Part shown: positions 28,391 through 37,102 of the stretch, piece by piece | Layout of the letters: the number at the start of each line of letters is the position of its first letter | Numbering within the stretch: position 1 is the first letter of the stretch | Origin: Nitrospirales bacterium | GTDB lineage: Bacteria > Nitrospirota > Nitrospiria > Nitrospirales > UBA8639 | Direction: 5' to 3' | Length of the DNA: 55,723 bases | Assembly (NCBI GenBank): GCA_021604365.1 | Contig: BQIZ01000004.1 | Coordinates: forward strand, 1-55,723 | The notes under the pieces: generated by a model | Database searches by the model: none | Seen by the model: only the letters and a program-made list of their open reading frames with translations | Told to the model about the DNA's origin: nothing | Program-made: the position numbers and the translations under genes

Positions 28391-31267
28391 ATGAAATTAA
28401 ACTTCTGTGATGTCATAATGTTTAGTCAATTGTTGCCGTATGGAACACACAACGTGGACGCACTGCAAATTCAGCCTCATGGCGGCTTGAACCTGGCTCG
28501 CCGCGCCACCTGTCGAAGACTCAATTCATTCGTTTTCCAACTGGGAGTTCTGGTATGTCTGCTGTTCCTCACCTGTGCCATGCCTATGACCGCAAGGGCT
28601 GTAGAAGTCCCCAATGTAGTGGGGAGCACACAAGCTAAGGCTGAGGAGACCATTACCAAAGCCAATCTGAGGGTGGGAACTGTCACTTCGGCGAAGAGTG
28701 TGACCATCCTGCCGGGTACCATTATCAGTCAAGATCCGGCAGCAGGCATTAATGTGGTTCGACGCAGTCGGATCGATCTGGTGGTTTCAGGAGTGGAGGT
28801 CCCTGACGTCGTTGGCCGGAAACAAGCTGACGCCCAAAAGGATCTGACTAAAGCAGGCTTAATTATAGGAAGTGTGACGACGGTCAATAGTTCCGTCGTG
28901 GCGGAGGGGAGGGTCATCAGTCAAACTCCCACCGCCGGAACCAAAGGGGCATTTGGCAGTCCGGTGGACCTGGTAGTGTCTCTGGGCGCCAGAGTACCGA
29001 ATGTGGTGGGGTTGACGCAGGCGAAGGCACAATCGGTGATTACTACGGCCGGTTTTACCGTGGGAGCAGTCACGACGGCCATTAATCTCACAGTGGCACC
29101 GGGCAAGGTTATTAGTCAGAAACCTGGTGCCGGAACCAAGGCGGCGGCGGGCACTGCCGTGGCCCTGGTTGTGTCCCTTGGGGCAAAGGTTCCCAATGTC
29201 GTTGGTCTTGCCCAAGCTGACGCCCAGAAGGCCATTACCACCGCGGGCTTAACTGTGGGGACGGTGACGATGACCAATAGTGCCGGGGTGGCGGTGGGTA
29301 AAGTCATTAGTCAAAACCCATTGGCGGGCACGAATGTGGTGCCCGGTAATGCCGTAGGGCTTGTCGTGTCGTTGGGGACCGCCGTGCCCGATGTCGTAGG
29401 CTTGACACAGAGCAGTGCTCAAACGACCCTGATCGGCGCAGGCTTAACTGTTGGGACCGTGACGGGGGCAAATAGCGAGACGGTGCCTACCGGCACCGTC
29501 ATCAGTCAAATACCCGGAGCAGGAATAAAATTGACCCCGGGTAGTTCGGTTGCCCTGGTTATTTCTTCAGGACCCCCGGTATTTCTTCTTGGCGTACAAA
29601 ATGATCCCAAGACCGGGCCGCTCGTAAATAGCCTCTACCGCCTTCGCACCAATGGGGTGGTGTCCAAAATTGCGGATCTGACGCACCGCACGCACGGTCT
29701 GGCCTTTGTCGGGTCCACCCTGTATTCCGTGGAAGAGCTGACGCTTGCGAAACAGGCAGGGACCCCGCCGAATCTGTATCGGCTTCATCCCGACACCGGC
29801 GCCCAGTTGGGCAGGATTCCCCTGTCGTTATCGACGGGGGAATCTCTAAAGGGTGGGCGAGGGCTGGCCACGGAGCCTGGGACAGGACAACTATGGGGCT
29901 TGCTGGTGGTGACATCGGAAGTGAATAGTTTCCGCCGGTTGGTGACGATTAATCCATCGACGGGCCTGGCCACGCAAAAGGCCAAATTGTTTGGAAATTT
30001 TATGGATCTGGCCTTTGATGCGGCCGGGACGCTCTATGCGATCACGGATAACCGACCGGTGCCCGGGGGGGCGCCCGTGTTACCCGCCCGGATTTATACG
30101 GTGGATAAGACGACAGGCACTGCCACCGAATTTCTAGATGTTTCGGCCGGGGCAGTGGCTGGACAACCGAATTTTCGAGAAAGTGAAACGATTGGGATCG
30201 GGCCTACGTCGGATCTGCTGTATCATCTTTCCGGGCAGCATAAGGTGACCTCTGGATTTTCCAAAAACATTCTGTTTGAAGCGATTCAACAGACCACCAA
30301 AGCCAGAACCGCAATTCCGCTTGCAGGCCAGGACTTTTTTGTCACGACGGGCTTGACGTTGGTGCCAATCAGGACTGCTCCGGCCCTGGGAGATCTTGAT
30401 GCCAATGGCAAAGCGGATCTGGTTTGGCGCAATACCTCCGATGGCAACACGGCCATCTGGTTGATGAATGGAACGACGATCGCGGCCTCAGGCTTTCCAG
30501 GTGGGGTGCCGGCGGCCTGGCAGATCGCTGGTGTGGGGGATGTGAACGGCGATGGCAAGGCAGATGTCATTTGGCGAAATGGTTCGAGTGGAGGTGTGGC
30601 CGTGTGGCTGATGGACGGGTTAACCATTCTCTCCACAGGATTTCCTGGTAGTGCATCGCTGGGGTTTCGGATCATGGGGGTGGGCGATGTGAATGGGGAT
30701 GGCAAGGCGGACCTGGTTTGGCGCAACACGACCGATGGGAGTACGGCGATCTGGTTGATGAATGGGACGGCCATTGCCGCCTCCGGCTTCCCTGGTGGGG
30801 TGCCGGAGACATGGCAAATTGCCGGGGTTGGGGATGTGAATGGGGATAACCGGGCCGATGTCATTTGGCGGAATGGCACCAGTGGGAGTGTGGCCATGTG
30901 GCTAATGAACGGGTTATCGGTGACAGGCGTGGGCTTTCCCGGAAGTGCGTCGACAGCGTTTGAGATCATGGCAGTGAGCGATGTGAACGGGGATGACAAG
31001 GCGGACCTGGTTTGGCGCAACACGACTGATGGGAGTACGGCGATCTGGTTGATGAATGGGACGGCCATTGCCGCCTCGGGTTTTCCTGGCGGGGTACCAG
31101 CTGTTTGGCAACTGGCAGAGGCGCGGGATGTAAACGGGGATGGCAAGGCGGATGTTATTTGGCGAAATAGGACGAATGGGACGGTAGCGGTGTGGCTGAT
31201 GAACGGCCTGACTATTTCCGCCGTGGGCTTCCCGGGATCGACCTCCACAGATTGGGAGATTCAGTAA
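28391..31267 (+). CDS. Secreted PASTA-array / propeller-like / FG-GAP repeat protein, paralogue 4 (5 PASTA, 6 FG-GAP-like); start codon uncertain
   Basis: ORF is open from 28259; ATG 28391 or 28415-28430 region more plausible; signal peptide ending MPMTARAVEV; 5 PASTA modules; ends WEIQ. Confidence 0.92.
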   Translation: MKLNFCDVIMFSQLLPYGTHNVDALQIQPHGGLNLARRATCRRLNSFVFQLGVLVCLLFLTCAMPMTARAVEVPNVVGSTQAKAEETITKANLRVGTVTSAKSVTILPGTIISQDPAAGINVVRRSRIDLVVSGVEVPDVVGRKQADAQKDLTKAGLIIGSVTTVNSSVVAEGRVISQTPTAGTKGAFGSPVDLVVSLGARVPNVVGLTQAKAQSVITTAGFTVGAVTTAINLTVAPGKVISQKPGAGTKAAAGTAVALVVSLGAKVPNVVGLAQADAQKAITTAGLTVGTVTMTNSAGVAVGKVISQNPLAGTNVVPGNAVGLVVSLGTAVPDVVGLTQSSAQTTLIGAGLTVGTVTGANSETVPTGTVISQIPGAGIKLTPGSSVALVISSGPPVFLLGVQNDPKTGPLVNSLYRLRTNGVVSKIADLTHRTHGLAFVGSTLYSVEELTLAKQAGTPPNLYRLHPDTGAQLGRIPLSLSTGESLKGGRGLATEPGTGQLWGLLVVTSEVNSFRRLVTINPSTGLATQKAKLFGNFMDLAFDAAGTLYAITDNRPVPGGAPVLPARIYTVDKTTGTATEFLDVSAGAVAGQPNFRESETIGIGPTSDLLYHLSGQHKVTSGFSKNILFEAIQQTTKARTAIPLAGQDFFVTTGLTLVPIRTAPALGDLDANGKADLVWRNTSDGNTAIWLMNGTTIAASGFPGGVPAAWQIAGVGDVNGDGKADVIWRNGSSGGVAVWLMDGLTILSTGFPGSASLGFRIMGVGDVNGDGKADLVWRNTTDGSTAIWLMNGTAIAASGFPGGVPETWQIAGVGDVNGDNRADVIWRNGTSGSVAMWLMNGLSVTGVGFPGSASTAFEIMAVSDVNGDDKADLVWRNTTDGSTAIWLMNGTAIAASGFPGGVPAVWQLAEARDVNGDGKADVIWRNRTNGTVAVWLMNGLTISAVGFPGSTSTDWEIQ
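28607..29578 (+). repeat. Five tandem PASTA modules
   Basis: 324 codons (64 + 4 x 65) from VPNVVGSTQ to SSGPP. Confidence 0.9.
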
Positions 31268-31364
31268 CTCATAAATTTCCGCAGGAGAGGGCTTATCGCG
31301 AAATCAGGCAAAAGGCCATTCGAATATGGACTATTGAGTAGGACCTGAGAATGGATTGAAAAAG

Positions 31365-34300
31365 TTACTGATAGGACTTGGCGCACCGCATGCCAATGTA
31401 AGGACTTTTCTTTTCAGGATTTTCTCGCGCCCGATAGGTTGACCGGGCAAAAATTGAACTCACACTCCAGGATCCTCCACGATGCACTTTCATGGCCCCG
31501 GAGTCCGGTCCGCTGGGATTGTGGACGAGGCTCGGTTGACTCTCGTAGGGGGAATACCAATCGAAGACCCACTCGGATACATTTCCAGCCATGTCATGAA
31601 CGCCAAATGGGCTGACTCCATTCGAGAATGTTCCAACTTCTAACGGACCGGCTTTTCCTCGATCCAAAGCCGTTTGCATCCAATCAGCCCATTTGGCAAT
31701 GGATAAAAATGGTTTCCCTGCCCAATAATCCGCTGTGTTGGTTCGTTGAGGATCCCACGTATTTCCCCAAGGGTAGGCATAGCCTTGAGGTCCCCTGGCA
31801 GCCAGTTCCCATTCTGCCTCGGTGGGGAGGCGTTTTCCCGACCAGGTGCAATAGGCCGTCGCATCATACCAGGTCACTCCGAGGACCGGATGGTCTGGTT
31901 GGTGAAATCGTTCATTCTCCCAAAATGCGGGGGCGTCCCGACCTGTGGATTCAAGAAATTCACGGTAGCGGCGATAGCTGACCTCATATTGATCAATATA
32001 ATAGGCATTGAGGCTTACCTGACGTTGAGGTATTTCTGCTTGAAAGGCATTGAACTGGACTCCTGCAAAATCTTTCAGAAAGCCGGAAATTTGGTCCTCG
32101 GTACTTCCCATCCTAAATTCTCCTGCGGGAATCAAGATCATGGGGTCGGCCTTCTTGCCTGACAGGGCGGACTGAACAGTATCCGGTAAATCGTGTTGAT
32201 GTAGCCGTGCTTCAAGGACAGCCTCAGGTTGAGATCCGATCGGTTGATCGCTGGTCACTGGCTGTGAGTCAGGGGACGTATTGAACATATTCTCAAAAAA
32301 TCCGAAAAACCCGGAACTCTCGTTCGGGGGTGAATTAACCACAGGAGGAGTGAAAGCGGGAACGGTCCCAGGTGATGGCGATCTTTCAGGAAGAGTCGCT
32401 GACTGATTGTTTCCACCATCTGGAACAATCTGTGGTTGCGCAACTTTCTCCTCTAGTTCCTTACGCTCCTTTTCCGCAGCGACTCGACGTCGCTCTTCTT
32501 CCAAAGCTGCCAGGCGACGCGCTTCCGCAGCTTCCTGGCGTTGTTGTTCTTCGGCGGCGAGTCGGGCCTTTCTGGCATTCAAGGCGGCCTCTTCCTTCAG
32601 TCGAGCGACTCGGTCTCGCTCTTCTTCCAGGGCTGCCAGGCGACGCGCTTCTGCGGCTTGGCTGCGTTGTTGCTCTTCGGCGGCGAGTCGTGCTTGTTCG
32701 GCTTTTAATGCGGCTTCCTCCTTCAACCGAGCTTGTTCGGCCGCCATTCGTTGGGCTTCGGCCAGTTGGGCCTGGCGCGTTTGTTCCTGCCTGGCCAAAG
32801 CCACCTTGCGTTCCTGTTCTTCGGCCGCCATTCGTTGGGCTTCGGCCAGTTGGGCCTGGCGCGTTTGTTCCTGCCTGGCCAAAGCTTCCTTGCGTTCCTG
32901 TTCTTGGGCCGCGACTCGTTGGGCTTCGGCCAGCTGGGCCTGGCGCGTTTGTTCCTGCCTGGCCAAAGCCGCCTTGCGTTCCTGTTCTTCGGCCGCGACT
33001 CGTTGGGCTTCGGCCAGTTGAGCCTGGCGTATTTGTTCCTGTTTGGCCAAGGCCTCTTGGCGTCGCTGTTCCTCGGCCATTCGTCGGGCTTCAGCCAGTT
33101 GCATTTGACGCGTGAGTTCTCGTTGGGCCAACGCCTCTTTCCGCCGCTGTTCCTCGGCCTCAACTCTGGCCTGTTCTTCGGCCATTCGTCGGGCTTCAGC
33201 CAGTTGAGCTTGACGTGTGAGTTCTTGTTGCGCCAAGGCTTGTTTTCGTCTCTCTTCCTCCTCGGCCAGTCTGGCCTGTTCGGCTTCCGCTCGCCGTCGT
33301 TCCTCTTCGGCTACCATTCGCTGGGCTAGGGCCAGTTGAGTTTGAAGTTCTCGTTCTTGTTTTGCCAAGAGTTGTTTGCGTCGCTCCTCCTCAGCTGCGA
33401 GCTTGGCTTGTTGGGCTTCTAACTCGGCCTGTCGTTGAGCTAGGAGGATCGCTTGTTCGTGACGGGCCTTTTCCGCGGCTACCCGTCGCCGTTCTTCCTC
33501 CGCGGCCACCCGTTTAGCTTCGGCGAGTTGTGCTAAGGCCAGTTGGCGTTGTTCTTCCTCCGCGGCCACCCTGGCTTGTTGGGCTTCTAACGCGGCTTCT
33601 TGTTGAGCAAGGAGGGTCTCCTTTTCCTGGCGGGCCCGTTCGGCTGCCACCCTCCGCCGCTCTTCCTCGGCCTCCAGGCGTTGGGCTTCGGCCAGTTGGG
33701 CTAGCCGAGTTCGTTCTTGTTCCGCCAATTTTTTTCTTCTTTGTTCCTCTTCTTCGGCCACCCTGGCTTGTTCGGCCTTTAATTCAGCTTGTTGTTGAGC
33801 CAACAGGGCCGCTTGTTCCTGGCGGGCCTGTTCGGCTGCCACCCTCCGCTGCTCTTCCTCGGCCGCCAGGCGTTGGGCTTCGGCCAGTTGTGCTTGAAGT
33901 TCTTTCTCTCGCTGTCGCTGTTCCTTCAACGTTTGGAGAGCCTGTAGTTCAAACTTTTCACGTTCTGCCTCTAGCGTGGCAGCCTCTTCTGCCAAGGATT
34001 TTTGTTTTTGAGCTTGCTCACTCTTTTCAGATGGTACCTTGTTATTGAAGACATCCAAGGGATTTCCAAAGCTCTTTAAGAGTCCGACAATTGTCTCGAT
34101 CGTCCCTGATACAGGATTGCTTGTACCTCCTTGGCGAATTGGGTTGTTCGCAATTTGAGACCCGGAGGATTTTTTTTCCGGAATAAATACAAATTCTCCC
34201 TTATCCGGACTTAACCCCCACATTTCCGGTCTTTGCGCATGTTTATGGGTGAGAGCGGCCGATTGCACGTGCTCATCAAGAAAGGTGAAGAGTTCGGATG

Positions 34301-35207
34301 TGGGAATGATGCCATCGCCGTTCAGATCCCCACGGCCTTTCCCGATGCCTTCCAGAAGATAATAGGTGAACACACTATGTTTCCACTTCGGTCCGGCTAA
34401 GGCTTGTTGCCCGGTTCCTCCTGCCGTTATCAATTGGCGGGCAGGTTCACTGGTAATCATCTCCAGATAATGACCGGTCATTGGGGGAAACGAACGCTGA
34501 TTCCGGCCGGCAATGCCTCCATAACAAATATCAATGAGAAATAAAACCTGTTTTGCCGGAAGGGCCTCAGAAAGTTCACGAAGAATCTCCACGCTGATTG
34601 CCGTGTCTGGGAGAAGGCCAGGTTCGGTATCGACGGGCATCATATAGCCCACCGGTTGTTGCCTTTTCTTGCCTGGAGTTTCTCCAATATGACCCGCAAA
34701 AAAGATAAGTACCCGATCATCTTTTTGTACCCGGGCAAGAAGGTTCTGGCGCAACTCGCGGAGTATTGCCGTTCTGGTGGCTTGGGTGTTGTAAAGTGAT
34801 GTGACCCCAAATCCCTGCCCCTCGAGCATACGGGCCACGGATTTCGCATCATCGACCGCATAGGCCAGACCGGCGAGATTCAGATATTTATCAATTCCTA
34901 TGATGACAGCCCAGGCATTTCCCTGAGTCTCGGCTACATGTTGGGCAGGAGTTTTTCCGTTCACCGTATTGCTTCGTGGATCTGCCTGCGCCTGTACCGG
35001 GAGGACCAATGTGATCAAGGCGAATACCAAGAAAGTGAGGAGAAAGAAGCGGGGATGGGCAAGAAATCCTCTCCTCGGAATGGGATTATCTAAAACGGAA
35101 TCAAACACGGGGCACCGGCTCCTGTGACGTATGCTAATTTTATTCAAGAAAATTCTCAGAATAAAACAGACAATGGGCAACTCTTTTTTTGCCTCAGATT
35201 TTCTCAA
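31365..35207 (-). CDS. Caspase-like (peptidase C14) domain, long coiled coil, C-terminal FGE-sulfatase (SUMF1/C-type-lectin-like fold) domain
   Basis: AWAVIIGIDKYLNLAGLAYAVDDAKSVARML; His in LIFFAGHIGE; Cys in LFLIDICYGGIAG; about 500 aa of Q/E/A/R coiled coil; DPMILIPAGEFRMGSTED...VTWYDATAYCTWSGKRLPTEAEWELAARG...VHRGGSWSV...IGMRCAK. Start codon uncertain (signal peptide begins about 50 aa into the ORF). Confidence 0.93.
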   Translation of the reverse strand: MRKSEAKKELPIVCFILRIFLNKISIRHRSRCPVFDSVLDNPIPRRGFLAHPRFFLLTFLVFALITLVLPVQAQADPRSNTVNGKTPAQHVAETQGNAWAVIIGIDKYLNLAGLAYAVDDAKSVARMLEGQGFGVTSLYNTQATRTAILRELRQNLLARVQKDDRVLIFFAGHIGETPGKKRQQPVGYMMPVDTEPGLLPDTAISVEILRELSEALPAKQVLFLIDICYGGIAGRNQRSFPPMTGHYLEMITSEPARQLITAGGTGQQALAGPKWKHSVFTYYLLEGIGKGRGDLNGDGIIPTSELFTFLDEHVQSAALTHKHAQRPEMWGLSPDKGEFVFIPEKKSSGSQIANNPIRQGGTSNPVSGTIETIVGLLKSFGNPLDVFNNKVPSEKSEQAQKQKSLAEEAATLEAEREKFELQALQTLKEQRQREKELQAQLAEAQRLAAEEEQRRVAAEQARQEQAALLAQQQAELKAEQARVAEEEEQRRKKLAEQERTRLAQLAEAQRLEAEEERRRVAAERARQEKETLLAQQEAALEAQQARVAAEEEQRQLALAQLAEAKRVAAEEERRRVAAEKARHEQAILLAQRQAELEAQQAKLAAEEERRKQLLAKQERELQTQLALAQRMVAEEERRRAEAEQARLAEEEERRKQALAQQELTRQAQLAEARRMAEEQARVEAEEQRRKEALAQRELTRQMQLAEARRMAEEQRRQEALAKQEQIRQAQLAEAQRVAAEEQERKAALARQEQTRQAQLAEAQRVAAQEQERKEALARQEQTRQAQLAEAQRMAAEEQERKVALARQEQTRQAQLAEAQRMAAEQARLKEEAALKAEQARLAAEEQQRSQAAEARRLAALEEERDRVARLKEEAALNARKARLAAEEQQRQEAAEARRLAALEEERRRVAAEKERKELEEKVAQPQIVPDGGNNQSATLPERSPSPGTVPAFTPPVVNSPPNESSGFFGFFENMFNTSPDSQPVTSDQPIGSQPEAVLEARLHQHDLPDTVQSALSGKKADPMILIPAGEFRMGSTEDQISGFLKDFAGVQFNAFQAEIPQRQVSLNAYYIDQYEVSYRRYREFLESTGRDAPAFWENERFHQPDHPVLGVTWYDATAYCTWSGKRLPTEAEWELAARGPQGYAYPWGNTWDPQRTNTADYWAGKPFLSIAKWADWMQTALDRGKAGPLEVGTFSNGVSPFGVHDMAGNVSEWVFDWYSPYESQPSLVHNPSGPDSGAMKVHRGGSWSVSSIFARSTYRARENPEKKSPYIGMRCAKSYQ
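32741..33076. repeat. 84-bp tandem repeat (28 aa = four heptads), about 4 copies, inside the coiled-coil region
   Basis: ccgcc(a/g)(t/c)tcg-type unit starts at 32741, 32825, 32909, 32993 (exact 84-bp period); encodes LARQEQTRQAQLAEAQR(V/M)AA(E/Q)EQERK. Confidence 0.9.
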
Positions 35208-35728
35208 GGGCTCCTGATCTCGTCGCGTCAGATCACCATAGGGTCCAGAATTGGAAGAATGTATAGCAGGATTTATAGTGGTCTTGTGGCGTTGTCAGTT
35301 CTTGAGACCAGTTTACTGGGTCTTGCGTCAGAGATGCGAGTGTTGACTTCGTGTCTGGTTTAAAATTTAAGGGACGTTTCGTTGCTTCATGCAGCCTGGC
35401 GGTCTTTTCCCTAAATAGAGGACACTATGTCTCGTGGGAGAAGGGTGGAGCCGGTGCCCCTGGAAATATGCATTGACTTCATAGGAAAGAGTTTATACGA
35501 TCGCTTGGTTTTCTCTACTTCGGCAACGGATATGAATCCATCTGATAGCCACATAAGCTGAATGAGGGAGTGCATTAAAACCCTCATTTGGACCTGTGGT
35601 GTTGAGCGTACCATCCCCCAAACCCATTGTTAAAGTCGATAACTGTGCGTGGGCAATTGTGCCAAATCCTTTGTTCAGGATCTTTCGGGAAGCCTTTTTG
35701 GGTTTATTCTAATTTATGAGGAGCAATA

Positions 35729-37003
35729 ATGACCTATTGGCTTATGCGGAACTTGGTATGTAGGCGAATTCAGCGGTTGGCCTGTTTCCTTGTGTTGGCA
35801 ATGCTTGTCATCAGTCAATCTGTCACTCAAGCCAAAGATTTAAAGAATGTGATTCCTGATCTTTATGGGGGAAATGGTTTTCAAACAGACCCTAATTTTG
35901 CAGGCAATCGGTCCAATGATTTTGGCAATGCGGTGTTCAATTCATTTAATGAACTGACTAATGGCATTGGGGCTCAAACGGGGCAATTCGCGGTGAACTC
36001 TACCGTGGCGGCGTATCGGTTTGATGTTGAGCGGGGAGTTCCTGTTGAAGTCACCAAAAGCCTCGGTCCACTATTTGCGGAACGAGCCGACACGCTTGGA
36101 AAAGGGCGATTTGATTTCCAGGTTGTCTGGTCAAACGCCAATTACAAAAAATTTAATGGCCAAAAGCTGTCTTCTCTCAGTGAAGATGTCTCTCCGACTG
36201 CCGGGCCGGGAACGCCGCCGAATGCCCCAGGGTTGGATGAGCTATTACAAATTAACCTGGATGTCAAAGTGATTACCAATTTTGTGGGGTTTTTCGGCAC
36301 GTATGGCCTCACGGATAATTGGGACATCAATCTTCTTGTACCTCTCATCAATAACAAGATCAAGGCAAAAGCGAAGGCGACCATGCTTGATGCCAACGGT
36401 GTTCCTTGTAATCAAGGTGGAAATTGTAGTGGTATATACGTGATCAATGGGACGGCACCCGGAACGGGGGACCCTTCAAGAGACAGTTCTTCTGCAGATA
36501 AAACCGGGATCGGAGACGTTCTTCTTCGAACCAAATATAACTTTCTGAAAAATCATGAGATTTTACCTGATTTGGGAGTACGCGGGGGCGTTTCTTTTCC
36601 CACGGGAAATGAAGATAACTTCATGGGAGTCGGAGAATTCAGATTTGAGGGATTGGCTGTGGCTTCTAAATATTATGCATCCCCGATCGGCATGATTGGT
36701 CCCCATGTGAATACGGGCTTTGTGCTCGTCAACAACAAATCAGAACTGAATCTTTTTACCTATGTCGCAGGGTTTGATATTGCGCCTATTCCGGTCTTTG
36801 CTTTCTCTCTCGATCTCCTGGGCCGTCACGAATTAGACGATAAGGATAACAGTGGAAAGGACATCGTCGATTTGGCTCCCGGCCTAAAATGGGCTCCACT
36901 TCCGAACACGCTGGTTCAGGCAGCCGTCCAGCTTCCACTCAATAAAGATGAAGGGCTCCGTCCGGATGCGGTCTGGACACTAGGACTTGGAGGAACGTTC
37001 TAA
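35729..37003 (+). CDS. Outer-membrane channel-like protein (Phenol_MetA_deg/transporter-type beta-barrel)
   Basis: Signal peptide; VTKSLGPLFAERADTLGKGRFDFQVVWSNANYKKFNG...; alternating beta segments; C-terminal WTLGLGGTF. Confidence 0.8.
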   Translation: MTYWLMRNLVCRRIQRLACFLVLAMLVISQSVTQAKDLKNVIPDLYGGNGFQTDPNFAGNRSNDFGNAVFNSFNELTNGIGAQTGQFAVNSTVAAYRFDVERGVPVEVTKSLGPLFAERADTLGKGRFDFQVVWSNANYKKFNGQKLSSLSEDVSPTAGPGTPPNAPGLDELLQINLDVKVITNFVGFFGTYGLTDNWDINLLVPLINNKIKAKAKATMLDANGVPCNQGGNCSGIYVINGTAPGTGDPSRDSSSADKTGIGDVLLRTKYNFLKNHEILPDLGVRGGVSFPTGNEDNFMGVGEFRFEGLAVASKYYASPIGMIGPHVNTGFVLVNNKSELNLFTYVAGFDIAPIPVFAFSLDLLGRHELDDKDNSGKDIVDLAPGLKWAPLPNTLVQAAVQLPLNKDEGLRPDAVWTLGLGGTF

Positions 37004-37102
37004 GGTGTTGAATCGTCACCCCTTTGGCTGCTGTCTTTTTTAAGGATGCTTTAGGAAAGGAAAGGATTTGGAAGAAAATAGGAATATGGAAGAATCGAAG
37101 TG

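Noticed and set aside
30286-31248. Long antisense ORFs across the FG-GAP regions (for example 30286-31248, 27193-28032, 23693-24544, 19964-20530)
   Set aside because: Repeat-driven shadow frames opposite strongly supported plus-strand genes; same Pro/Thr-rich pattern in every paralogue.
17571-31267. PASTA proteins as Ser/Thr kinases or penicillin-binding proteins
   Set aside because: No kinase or transpeptidase motifs; the PASTA array follows a signal peptide directly.
32372-33329. Plus-strand ORFs opposite the coiled coil (247, 204 and 198 aa)
   Set aside because: Complement of the 84-bp heptad repeat; low-complexity frames without domain features.
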